Shown here piece by piece: positions 10,796-20,861 of a stretch of DNA of 64,000 nucleotides; position 1 is the stretch's first letter; every line of letters starts with the position of its first letter. The notes below the pieces were generated by a model, which was not told the DNA's origin, searched no databases, and saw only the letters and a list, made by a program, of their open reading frames with translations. Source of the stretch: Isoetes taiwanensis (lineage: Eukaryota > Streptophyta > Lycopodiopsida > Isoetales > Isoetaceae); contig JAJEKV010000050.1 in assembly GCA_021234155.1 (NCBI GenBank), forward strand, positions 6,411,199 through 6,475,198, given 5' to 3'. A program made the position numbers and the translations under genes.

Positions 10796-12469
10796 GAATA
10801 TGAGAAATCGTGACTATGAGAAATCCGAGAATTGAGAAGAAAATCTAAAATTAAAATGCTCAAGCGGCTTCATGATAGTGCATTTGGCATCTTTTGTGAA
10901 AAATCCTAGCTCATACATTCACGTGTGATCTCTCAAAATCATTGATCTATTGTATTCTGGTCAAACAGACTTCATTCTTTGAGATTTTTGGTGAAATTTC
11001 TCAAGAACAATGGAATTTATTTCGTCGATTAGTGCTTTTAATTCCAGCATATATTACCTTCTATCTTGAACACATTACTAATTCTGCTGCTTATATGCCA
11101 TCTTTCCTTGTGTAATCCCATGCATCTTTCAATATTTACAAGAAATTCAAAAGCACCGTCTTTTGAAAAGCTCAAAATCTGATCAGTGTTCTGTGTTTGA
11201 TTGCAAGTTGACTTTTTCTCCCACATCTTGATCCAATCTTTTAACTACCAAATCAACTCCAAAAATTACAAAACATTTGTGCACTCTCTTCTGGCAATTT
11301 TCCTAGCACACTCAAAAAACAAACAATAAAATTTTCTTCCCATATCATTTGTTGTCATATTTTGAACATCGTGACCATTTGTTTGCTTGAGGAAACTCTG
11401 CTGTTATAAACTTTTTCTCCTGCTGAATTGACCACCTAAGGGATCTTGAGATCTTGGCCACATTTGTGGTAGAAATTTCCATGAGGCTGACTTGATGGTT
11501 AGGATTCAGATCAACATTTATTTGATAGAGATTACTCAAATGGCTATAAAAAAGATACTAATTTCAAATAAGCAATCTGAGCAAGTAGATCCTGCTGCTG
11601 CTAATATGGTGGTTCATTCAATTGTTTGATTTCTAGGTACAATGGATACTCAAGATCATAACGTGTTTATGACATTTTAAATATGAGTAATAGTATTGCC
11701 AAAGATACCACAACAATAGACAAGTAAAAACAAGCAAAGGGATGTTGTAAAACATGTTAGGAAAAGCTCGAAATGAAGGCAAAAAAGCATTTTTTTTTTT
11801 TTTTTTTTTTTTTTTTTGGGGGAAAGGTGGCGCTAGTGGGGTACAACATTTTGGATCAAATGAGATCGTCGGCTTAGTCCACACCCTTCTCCCTCCATGT
11901 GATGAAAACATAAAACCTTAGAGAATGCAAAGAGGAAGAGATTGGAAAATCAGATTTTTACTTATCACAAAGAATCTGTGCAAAGGAGCATCTTCAAGGA
12001 AGTGAGAAAAATCTACAAGAATTGAAAGGCAATGAGAAGGCCTCTCAAATTACCGGGAACACAAAGAAAATGATGTTGGAAGAAAGATACCACAACAATA
12101 GACAAGCTTTTAAACTGAAATGAAGGCAAAGCCAAATGATTTGGCTACAAAAGGAGAGGAGTTCAAGCTTATTAATCCAAAGGCCGTGAGTTGGAGGCGA
12201 GAAATTTAAAGACTTAGAGCAAAAGTTCAAGCTTAATCGAGATGGAAGATTTGGCAAAGCTGTCGCGAGGAACAAGGTAAAAAAGCAATGAACCCTACAT
12301 CCTGTTAATGAGCGAGGTCAAATGTAAACTCAAACTTGAGGAGGAGTTAAAAGTTCTCGAAGAAGAACGAGAGACTTACGCATTTCTACATAAACAATTT
12401 GTGGAAGCTGAAAATGGATACTCCTCGCAACATTTAGCATCTCTACTATTATACGAGATAAGTTGTTAG
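10796..12469. other. Intergenic DNA with a 28-base poly(T) tract
   Basis: No gene is recognised. T28 at 11790-11817 could be the A-tail of a minus-strand retrocopy, but the adjacent sequence shows no known family. The phrase ATACCACAACAATAGACAAG occurs at about 11704 and again at 12088, so a short duplication is present. Confidence 0.5.
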
Positions 12470-12646
12470 TGCAAGATCCATTTTATACATGTTCAAACAT
12501 GTGGTGCGGAATTCACTAAAGCTTACGAGGTTAAGTTTAGCTTGAATTGCCAACATGAGTATCATATAGTTTGTTGTTCATTGTTGAGAGGAGGACAATG
12601 TATTCATGGTTGCCACGAAAGGTGCGAGAGGGTGTATTTGATTTGA
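12470..12646 (+). pseudogene. RING-like Cys/His-rich fragment
   Basis: An open stretch between stops encodes about 58 residues. It contains CQHEYHIVC (codons 12549-12575), which fits the RING-H2 core C-x-H-x2-H-x2-C, followed 16 residues later by a C-x2-C pair (CHERC). The first zinc-ligand pair of a RING is not clear; only one Cys (QTCGAEF) precedes. It has no start codon. It could be an exon, a remnant or chance. It lies about 190 bases upstream of the FCP1-like gene on the same strand, so it may have belonged to the same transcription unit; that is inference. Confidence 0.35.
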
Positions 12647-12831
12647 GCTAGGTTTTGGCCATGTTGCGGGTGCTTCAAATAATACACCAAAAAGGATGTG
12701 TTAATCCGTCACGCATTGAGGTCTCACCCCGGGGTTCAAAGAAGGACAATGGTGCCATTTGAAGATGCACTACACCCCGCAAAGTCCTATAGAGTACTAC
12801 AGTCAATTGTGACTGATTTGAATGCAAATGA

Positions 12832-14285
12832 GAACCACCACCACCAGTCCAAGAAGTCGTAAACACAAAGAATTGTAAACACAAAGACCGGTTGTGGAAA
12901 AAACAGAACCGATTGTACACAATAATTGAAGCACCTAAGGAAGTTGAGGGAGTAATTCCATCGGATGAGGGCAACTTGGGTGAATATTTGCCAAAAGGAA
13001 AGGGCAGAAGAACAAAGAGGGGTAAGCTGGAGGATAGCAAAGAAGTTGTTCAGGCTACAAGAAAGAGAACAAGAAGTAGCTATGCTAAAGATGCAGGAAG
13101 CAGTCTCAATCATGACACCACACCTATCGAAGTGTGTTCTGAAGAAAATGCAGAATCAGGCCCTCAAGTTTCAGGTGAGCCTGATCTTCAACAAGTGATT
13201 GCTGCCCTTAATAACCCTGGAAAGGGGGTGTGGGCATTGCTGGCCAAGTAGGCCACAACTTAGTGTTGCTTAAAACACTGAATATTATTGATTTTCTTTT
13301 GTTGCATTCACTGTAGGACTACTAGTTGATTCTGTTAGGTCAGAGAATCCTGCTGTTGATACAGAAAGGTTTCCACATTCAACCCATTTTTCATTTTCAT
13401 CTCATCTATTTATTCATGTAGTAATTCCTGTTGTGTAGGTATTCAGGATGTTCCAACGTACTAAATATTGATTTGGCAGCAAAAGATAAACTCATTGTCT
13501 TGGATTTAAATGGTGTGTTGGTAAAAACATTTGGTGCAAATGAACACATACGCTTGGAAGCAGGATTGACAATGACATACACTAGCAGAAAGAAAGTGAT
13601 ATTCGGACGAATGTTGTTCTTCTTGAAGACTTTGTTACAGAAGTGTTGTGTTGGTATATGGTCATCAATGCAACTCTCTAATGTGGAAGATGTGCTGCAA
13701 GTACTATGTCCAGATTTGAGGGACGGATTTCAATTTGTATGGGGACGGGAAAAATGTGTGAAGACCAGTTTTGAGCACCCTAACAAACCTGGCTGTCCAG
13801 TCATGATGAAGCCACTTGGGAAAATATATGAGTCATACCCAAGATTCAAAGGCAAGACTTTGCTTCTTGATGATTCATTATACAAGTCTTACCTTAGCAG
13901 TCCCTGGAAATTTCTGCGGGTACCTGCATTCAAGATGGATGCCTATGATGAAGTGCTAACAGTACTCACCCCAAAGATAGAAGAAATACTGCAGGCCAAG
14001 ACTGAGGAAAAAATGAAGGTACTGGTGAAGAACACACACAGATACAAGCCCTGGCCTAAGACAGATAGAAAGATTATGAAGCTATGCTTGGAAAGACTTT
14101 CTGGAAAACAATTGCAGTTCTGCAGGTTTGTGAATGAGGAATTGGAGAAGGTTTATGGTGATGTAACTTTGTCATTCTCCATTACTGTGATTAAGCCTGA
14201 GACATTTATGATTATTGGCCTGATTGTCATTTATTTAGGCCAAGGAATCCTACACTTTTCATGTACCATCTTTATCTTAATTTAA
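12832..14285 (+). CDS. FCP1/NIF-like HAD phosphatase, 5' end unresolved
   Basis: Three exons fit: up to 13174 (donor GTGAGC), 13317-13368 (acceptor CTGTAG) and from 13439 (acceptor GTGTAG). The phases agree (1, then 2) and the joined frame is open throughout. The first part is basic and nuclear-like (KGKGRRTKRGK, RKRTRSSY). The catalytic domain follows. It has DLNGVLV at about 13503-13523, standing for the DxDGTL motif with Asn at the third position, as in several plant FCP1-like proteins. It also has IWSSM (motif II), a Lys in MMKPLGK (motif III) and LLLDDS at about 13858-13875 (motif IV). NIF/SCP-type members dephosphorylate phosphoserine, often on the RNA polymerase II tail; that role is family knowledge, not shown here. 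The upstream frame is closed by TGA at 12829 and has no ATG, so a 5' exon is missing or the gene is broken. The last 40 codons look like read-through into an intron. Confidence 0.72.
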
Positions 14286-14755
14286 GAATGTTTTTGCTAT
14301 ATTATATATATAGTTCAATGCAGACTTGTCTATAAGTTTTTGCTATATTGTTTATATCTACTTCAATGCTGACTGCAAGGGATGCTTAAAACTTATCAAG
14401 TGCTTAAAAAAAAATTTGCCTGCAAGTGCTAGTCTGGTATGAGTCTTAATGGCAGATACTGCTTATTGTGATGCAGTGACAGTTACTAAGTATGTAGTTG
14501 CTTAACGCTAGCAGAAGTGTTAATGTCATCAAGTGCTTACTGTCATGCAGTTAAGGTGCAGTGCTTACTGTTAAGCTATATAATTGTTTAAAGCTAGTTG
14601 TTTGTTGCATAAGTGCTCGTGTGTTCCAGTGATTACTCACAAGCACTGCTGAAACTAATTAAAATGCTTAGTGTTTGAAACTAATTAAAGAGCTAGAGCA
14701 CTGTTGCATTCAAGCAGAATCTGAATGGACTGTACAAGAATTCAAACTTCATATA
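14286..14755. other. Intergenic, AT-rich
   Basis: Downstream of the phosphatase frame there is no coding signal. The text is rich in short near-repeats of AGTGCTTA and TTAAAGCTAG, which give no clear period. Confidence 0.35.
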
Positions 14756-14994
14756 TTTGATAGATAGACAAAAATAACATTTGATAGAGAAACAAAAAAC
14801 TTTGATAGAGACAAAAAAAACTTTGATAGAGACAAAAAACTTTTTATAGAAACAAGATTTTTTACAAAAAAAGGCCCTCAGGCCAGTGTCTTCAGGATAT
14901 AAACAAAATTTTTTACAAAAAAATTGGCCCTCAGGCCAGTGTCTTCTTCAGGGTGTCTTCAGGGGGTGTCTTCTTCAGGGGGTGTCTGCTGGAG
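14756..14994. repeat. Two small minisatellites
   Basis: From about 14756 to 14850 a TTTGATAGAGACAAAAAAC-like unit of 18-20 bp recurs four times. At 14868-14944 a unit ending GGCCCTCAGGCCAGTGTCTTC (quoted as GGCCCTCAGGCC plus AGTGTCTTC) occurs twice, and GGGTGTCTTC motifs follow. They lie in what would be the 3' untranslated region of the acidic-protein gene on the minus strand. Confidence 0.7.
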
Positions 14995-15040
14995 GCAAGA
15001 ACAAAAAAAAAAAAAGCGCCGGAGGCAAGCTGGAGGCCCT

Positions 15041-15715
15041 TCATTCTCCATCTGCAACACCAATAACAAAAAATTGATTAAACAAATGAAAATGAAAATT
15101 TGATTAAAGAAAACAAATGAAACATGCATACCATTTATGAGCGCCATGAAGTCTGCAAAGTCGGCCGATTCGTCTTCAATTTCTGCTTCTTCTTCTTCTT
15201 CTTCTTCTTCTTCTTCTTCTTCTTCTTCTTCTTCTTCTTCTTCTTCTTCTTCTTCTTCTTCTTCTTCTTCTTCTTCTTCTTCTTCTTCTTCTTCTTCTTC
15301 TTCTTCTTCTTTCTTCTTCTTCTTCTTCTTCTTCTTCTTCTTCTTCTTCTTCTTCTTCTTCTTCTTCTTCTTCTTCTTCTTCTTCTTCTTCTTCTTCTTC
15401 TTCTTCTTCTTCTTCTTCTTCTTCTTCTTCTTCGTCTTCTTCTTCTTCTTCCCTATCCACCCCCTTCCCTATCCACCCTTGCGGTGACATATTCTGCTGA
15501 AGAAAGTTCGATTCCTCATTTTCTGATTCCTCATAGGAATCAGAAGAATCGGAATCGGAATCGGATGGTTCAGAAAATTGAGAGGCAGTAGAGTGGGCAG
15601 GAGAGGAGGCAAGTACTTGAGGCAAAGGTGGGAAGAGTGGAGGGAACACCTCTTCGAGGCCAAGTAAGCGCCTCTTGGAGGTGACCTCCGGCTCCTCGCT
15701 ATGTGCTCGCTTCAT
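15041..15715 (-). CDS. Acidic Glu-rich protein gene with a GAA repeat
   Basis: Reading leftward, the ATG at 15715 opens a protein starting MKRAHSEEPEVTSKRRLLG, with a basic patch that could be a nuclear signal. A Pro/Leu stretch, a Ser/Asp stretch (PSDSDSDSSDS) and then a long Glu run encoded by GAA follow. The run ends in a non-repetitive tail, EIEDESADFADFMALIN. A good intron follows: donor GTATGC at 15131 and acceptor TTGCAG at 15052, 80 bp. Exon two adds only a few codons, giving ...ALINDGE and TGA at 15041-15043. A single extra base in the repeat (near 15311) shifts the frame from Glu to Arg, so as written the two ends are out of frame. This may be a true mutation or an assembly slip. 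No known family was recognised. Confidence 0.55.
15187..15452. repeat. (TTC)n / (GAA)n microsatellite, about 88 triplets
   Basis: There are 266 bases of TTC with two interruptions: one extra T near 15311 and one G near 15434. On the minus strand it reads as GAA codons within the acidic-protein gene. Pure GAA/TTC tracts of this size can form triplex (H-DNA) structures; the human FXN and Arabidopsis IIL1 expansions are known examples. Confidence 0.97.
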
Positions 15716-15800
15716 GCCGGATTGGGCGGAGTGCGGAGGAATTGGGCGGAGTGCGGCGGATTGGGAAGGAGTGCGGAGGAATGGGCGGAGCGTGAGCTTG
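15716..15800 (-). promoter_or_regulatory. GC-rich tandem repeat just upstream of the acidic gene
   Basis: Immediately before the ATG, four variants of GGATTGGGCGGAGTGCGGAG-like units (17-20 bp) lie head to tail, at about 15719-15790. On the gene's strand they read CCGCACTCCGCCCAATTC. The position suggests a 5' untranslated region or proximal promoter. An ATTTAAG motif lies about 100 bases further out, but I cannot assign a TATA box. Confidence 0.4.
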
Positions 15801-16214
15801 TATGGAGAGCTTACGCTTAGGCGCCTAGTGCTTAAATCCTATGCTTATGCGCGTCACTGTACGAAAAACCTCACACGCGCCAGAACAATTAATTCGTAAC
15901 CAGGCTTAAATATTTCGTATGACCATTGGAATTGACACATGTCACATCGAGGAAATGCCTTGACAATATAATTTTGCCAAGAATGTTGGGATAGTGATGG
16001 TACCAAAATAAATAATTGAATCTTATTCCAATGTCACAAATCTACATTCTTAAACAACAATTCAATCTTCATTTCGAAGTACGTGTCCATGCACACCACC
16101 CTTGTGCATCCTCACTATTATTAATATATATACAAATGTGTGCTTACGTGCTTAGGTGCTGGAACAACAAATCACTTGAAAAGAATTACATCAATTTGGT
16201 TAAGTGTCAAAGAA
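15801..16214. other. Intergenic, nothing recognised
   Basis: This space lies between the start of the acidic gene and the end of the next minus-strand gene remnant. No repeats or conserved motifs were noticed. Confidence 0.35.
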
Positions 16215-18800
16215 TTACAATGTTATTGGGAGACTGGCCATAATTTTTTCATGGGTCTCCTGTGAAATTTTGTACATGTCTGTGCCTTCAATTTTGTCCA
16301 TATCAATTTTAGGATATCTTACCACATGGGCATTGTACGCGGAGGCTTCGGGTTGTTTAGTGAGCAACGTGTACTTGAAATTACCCAAGAATTGATAATC
16401 AAGTCCACTTAAGATAACCTCATGCACTCCAATTTTTTCCTCCATCCATCTTTGTATGAATCTTCAAGTGTGCATTTGGGTTACGTGCACTTGAGGATGT
16501 AGAAGTCCACACCCTACGAATTGTCTACCTCGGCATTCACGCAAAATTGTCACCTACCTCTACCAAATTACTGATCCATTCATTGGCTTGTTCAAGAGTC
16601 TCCTTTTTTCTTCTCAACTCCTGGTTTTAAGTCGGTTACCTCCCACTTTCCAAATCTACGTATTGATGCGGGGAGTCCCAATTATGATCCATGCAAAACA
16701 AGCGAGAAACATGACACGGGCATCTATGAGCAAGCTGTTTGGTCTACTCCTGGCGGCAGTGTCCGATCTGATGAATCTTCTTTGTGCCTTTTAGTGTTTC
16801 AATTTCATATTCTTTCATGTTTGCCACAACAGCAGGTTCAATTTCCCAAAAATATCTTTTGATCTCATCTGTTTCATCAACTGGTAGACTGCTGAAATAT
16901 GTACACGAAATTTTATAATATCTTTAGCATGCCTCGAGTTGCACACCATTGGGTTTGAGTTGTTCCTTACTTAGCAGCCTTTTGATAACAACACACGCAC
17001 CATCATGTTCACCTTTATCATGAGCGGTGGCAAAGTAGTTCCACACTATTTCCTTGTCATTCATTGTGAAGTACACCGCCTTAAAAAAAAAAAAGGTTTT
17101 CGACTTGAATTGTGATGAGCGACCATCACTCCAAACCCAATGCTTCTCATACTCTATTTCTGTTCCTTAAGCCATGCAACATGCTTTTGTAGGCAATGTT
17201 CCACAAATAATGAGTCATGCACTTTATCATCAGAAATGTAAAAGTGAGTCTCTTTTATGATCTTCCTACCATTGTTGAGTCTATTCCTGATCTGCTCCAA
17301 TCTTCTGTTCTTTTTTTTTCTTCTTTGGGCCGGTCTTCTTACATGCCGCGACAGAACAGGAATATCGGCACTTTTGTCATGTCTATATGTTATGTGAACA
17401 AGTATAGAAACTTGAGTGCGTATGCGGTGCATTGGCGGGGCTCATTACGGATCTTGATCTTTGTAACTTTTCGCAAAGTCAATAATGGATACAATTGTAT
17501 CTTACGGAAATGATGATACACCTTTGTTTAAAACTGATTGGCACGCCAATGTGCTATGTAATTGTGTGGAACAAAATCTGATATTACCTTCTTCACATCC
17601 TCTTGAAACTCTTTGGGACTTCTCTCATACGTACTAATCTCAAGACAGGTTTGTACCTCAAAGCCTTTCTTGGATCCCTGAATTCTCTGTCCTGGTCCAC
17701 AGGTTGCTTTTCAAATGTCTTCCAAGTAACTAGTGATGAACCCGTGCCATCCATTTCCTGTGGACATTTTCTAATTCTATCCAACCCACATTTTTTACAT
17801 GCCAACATCAAGCAGTTATGATCAAACCACTCCTCATCATCACCTTTGCTGCAGACTACTTGTCTCCATAAATCACTGGTGCACTTGATTGTATGCTCCT
17901 TGACTGCACATTACGGGCGGGGCCACAAATCTCCACGATGGCGGTTGCAATTGTCATGAACTCCACCCGATTTTCTCAGGCTGTTCAATCCCTGCATGAT
18001 GTATTCAAATTTCAAGTGGTAGATGCAACAGCATGTATGCCTCTCACGCATCCTCCTTACAAAACTCGGTTTCAACCTCTCAAAAGTCTGCAATGCAATT
18101 TTGATATGAGGATTCTCCTCTCTAAACACGAGGTAGAATTGCAAGCTGCGAGGGGAAATCGTGTGAATGCCAAATAAATGCTACATATAATGAACCCTAC
18201 AATATAGGATGAATACTTACTTGGCTGACTTCAAGAAGGTGAATTGGATGTTCCATCTTTATTCTGTCTACGATACATACCTCCTCACGTCTTTCTTGTA
18301 TGGAGAAACTCTTGTATTTTACGTCGAGAACTTGATAATGACTTCTCTATTGTAATCTAACATGCTATCCATCCGCTTCCTCCTCGAACATTGACCAAGG
18401 TCCTTCCCCTTTGTTAGCTTGCACCCTTCTTTGAAAAGCATTTGAAATTGTTTTTACGGGGATCTTTGAGCAATCTGGCCACTTCTGCTTGATTCAATGG
18501 CTTGACACCATTTGTACCTGCTGCTGCCATTATCAGGGTGGACTTCCTTGCACGAAGCATGTCATGATTCCTCTCAAACTTATGTTCTTGCATTGTTTCC
18601 TTCAAATTCTTCACCATTTGCTCGGCCATAGTAACCTGCTTAGATTTCTTTATAGAAGCAATTGGTAAATCCCTTGCCCTCCAAAGAAGACTGTCAAGGA
18701 TACAGCCTTTGTCATTGTCATCAACATTTGTACTAATTCGGTTGAATACTTCATAAATTTCTCCTGAAATTTCTCTTATTCTGCGGTCACTCAGTCTCAA
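16215..18800 (-). pseudogene. Broken gene of the WSDG...QFK RNase H-like family
   Basis: Reading leftward, a chain of open pieces keeps one family order. A basic, helical N-terminal part (18800-18414) comes first, then NTRVSPYKKDVRR (about 18310). FREENPHIKIALQTFERLKP follows, with a Cys-rich HTCCCIYHLKFEY (18144-17911), then CKKCGLDRIRKCP (about 17790), PHNYIAHWRANQF (about 17550), SIIDFAKSY (about 17480), VSILVHITYRHDKS and HFYISDDKVHDS (17432-17154). The series goes on with WVWSDGRSSQFKS (about 17105-17145) and HDKGEHDGACVVIKRLL (about 16978-17030). The last piece, 16215-16445, is open for 76 codons. From memory, this motif order occurs in uncharacterised plant and invertebrate proteins. 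The DFA, SDG and GKG.xDG motifs look like an RNase H-type acidic triad, so a transposase is possible but unproven. Stops and frameshifts break it in many places; some breaks could be introns. Confidence 0.55.
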
Positions 18801-19250
18801 TTTCTTATCTTATATTATAATGTTATTGTGTAAGTGTTGGACCCAGCCCTAATTTTAACGGCCCAGATTCGACCAAACCAATGGCGATGATGATGCCACG
18901 TCACAAAGTTTTGAGTTTTTTTAGGGTTCGCGAGCTATGGCGCCTGCTGCATTCCTCCAGTGGTATCCACATGCACGCCACAGGTGGAACGGCCTGCTAG
19001 GTTAGAAAAATCGAGGCATTCTGACATTCCACGATTTTCTTAGGTTTTTTTAGCACTTCCGTTTGTGGCTCTCTAGGGTTAGAGCTTCGGCTTCCTCCAG
19101 TTCAGGGATATCGTGCAGCCATGGCAACTATCAAGTTCGCTTCTCCATCCATTCCGGATCATCATATTTGTTCCTTTTTTTTTCAGCTTTAGGGCAGTGC
19201 TACAATAAAATGGATTAGAAGACTCCTCTTGGTTTTAGTCTGAGATATTG
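18801..19250. other. Possible promoter and leader of a lost or split gene
   Basis: The stretch is less AT-rich. It contains GGGTTCGCGAGC, CTCTAGGGTTAGAGC and then an ATG at 19121 followed by MATIKFASPSIPDHH before a stop. It reads like a plant 5' untranslated region with TC-rich and AGGGTT motifs, but no downstream exon could be attached with certainty. Confidence 0.25.
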
Positions 19251-19352
19251 ATGCCGGAGGATTACTGGCGTTTTGTTTATGTAACGACTGCCATGGCTAT
19301 GGCGGCATATGGAGCGCTTCTTATTAGGAGATCAATTGTAGCAGCGAGATAA
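19251..19352 (+). CDS. Candidate 33-residue single-helix membrane peptide
   Basis: The frame MPEDYWRFVYVTTAMAMAAY continues with GALLIRRSIVAAR and a stop. It has the layout of a small membrane protein: an acidic/aromatic start, about 18 hydrophobic residues and a positively charged end. A splice acceptor (GGTTTTAG, 19237) precedes it by 14 bases in frame. Alternatively the helix is spliced after RRSI (a GTAGCA donor, weak) to the exon at 23271, which is in the same phase. No family was recognised. Chance remains possible for so short a frame. Confidence 0.3.
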   Translation: MPEDYWRFVYVTTAMAMAAYGALLIRRSIVAAR

Positions 19353-20466
19353 GGAGGAAATCAGAATAGAACTGATTTATTTGAGGGTAAAGCAGCGGCC
19401 AAACTCCCATTCGTGCCTATTCCCTTAATCCAGGAATCTTTTGTTAAGCATCCCTGTTGCTGAGAAATACTTTGAGAAAGCTTTGTCGTGACTAGAATTA
19501 GATAGGCCTGGGTCTTTTAAGGATTATATGGATACATTTAAAGCCTTTGGTTACATCATAGAAGCGCTTTGTATCTACATCCGTTGAGAACTATAAGAGG
19601 CCTGGGTCAGATATTACTTCAAGGATTTCTACATTAAGGGATCTGAAGATTTTATTCTTAAAAACGCTCTTTCTCTATATAAAGTAAGCCATATTTTTTC
19701 TCTCTTCTTTGTTTTGACATGCATGGATTAGAGATTAAGGGAATGATTTTTTCTTCTTTGCTTTTTTCTGTGCATGCTATTCCTGAGACATTTATATGGA
19801 ACAGTAACTGTTCAAGGGCGCAGCAATGTGCTGGAACATACAACATACAGATTTCCATTTGTAACCTGCAGAGTGACAAAGGATTAGAGCTCTGTAACTG
19901 AGAAATATTTGCGAAAGTTGTGTTATAGATTGTGTGGCCATACTCAAGGGATGCTACAATTGGGGTGGCACAAGAAGATAACGGTTCATATTCATATTTA
20001 TCCATATAGATCTGTTCTTTTGGCCCGAGAAGATAACTCTTCATATGATATTTTCTAGAACTACTACGTATGCCATAGACAAGAATGCTGAATGCAATGC
20101 TACCGGGCATCTCCTTCCATAACCAAAACTCAAAACAAATACATAGTGTGACCTAGATAGTGAGACCATTATGGCCGGGATTAAAAAACCTCGCCCTTTC
20201 GGGTTTTCGAGGAAAAACCCTGACAATAATGGTATCACTAATCTATGCTAGGGTCTAAATACAATAGACTCTATACCCTCATGCTGACAAGCCTTGTCGG
20301 GTGAAAATACATTTAGCAAGAAGTAGCAGCTTATGGAGTCATATCTGAATAAACAATCTTCATTTTGTGCCTCCAAAACTAATATCTTTGTCCAAAATGC
20401 CAAAAAGCGGCTCATCCTTTACACTGCACAAAAAGAGAACCAAAAGCCGGTAGGGCTCAACGGTAG
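19353..20466. other. Intergenic or intronic DNA
   Basis: No convincing gene is seen. A phrase beginning CTAGAACTACTAC (about 20054), followed by ATGCCATAGACAAGAATGCT, recurs at about 20862-20901, beside the 190-bp repeat. A run at 20170-20300 contains CCTCGCCCTTTCGGG and other GC-rich words and may be old retroelement sequence. Confidence 0.35.
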
Positions 20467-20614
20467 CCGAGGGCCTTCAACCAGGCGCGAGAGCCTCCAA
20501 CCAGGCACGAGGGCCTCCATCTAGGCACGAGGGCCTCAACCAGACACAAAGTCCTCCAACTAAGCACAAGGGCCTCAACCAGGTATGAAAGCCTCCACCA
20601 GGCACAAGGCCTCT
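20467..20614. repeat. Minisatellite, about 20-bp unit (AACCAGGCACGAGGGCCTCC-like)
   Basis: About eight imperfect copies of a 19-21 bp unit run head to tail, decaying towards the right end. The open frames across it are repeat products. Confidence 0.85.
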
Positions 20615-20671
20615 AAGAAAATGTTAGTTACACAACTAAAGTCCAAGAATGGGCAAAGGGGGTGGGGGTGG

Positions 20672-20861
20672 GGTTCAACACGGGGAAAGGAAAGGAGGAT
20701 GCACGAAAGCTGATGAGGAAGAAAGGGACGAGAAAGAACTAAATATGGAATGGGGAGGAAAAGACAAAGATAACTGAAATGCTAACTGAAATGCCAACTA
20801 ACTCCGTAGTTCTAGAACTTCGTTTTCCTTCTAATCGTTGAAACGAAGGAAAACGCCATTT
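20672..20861. repeat. 190-bp direct repeat, left copy
   Basis: This copy starts at GGTTCAACAC and ends at GCCATTT. It matches 22933-23122 almost base for base after the first 20 bases. It contains a hairpin, CGTTTTCCTTC / GAAGGAAAACG (20821-20831 and 20845-20855). The copies lack TG...CA ends and no primer-binding site follows, so an LTR is unlikely. Confidence 0.92.

Noticed and set aside
11790-11817. A-tail of a minus-strand LINE or SINE
   Set aside because: No retroelement or retrogene sequence was recognised to its right on the minus strand.
12675-13113. Two long minus-strand frames with hydrophobic segments
   Set aside because: They lie opposite exon one of the FCP1-like gene, whose frame joins cleanly to two further exons.
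15124-15591. Poly-Phe/Leu/Ser frames on the plus strand
   Set aside because: They are translations of the TTC repeat; the minus-strand Glu frame has protein-like flanks and a spliceable intron.
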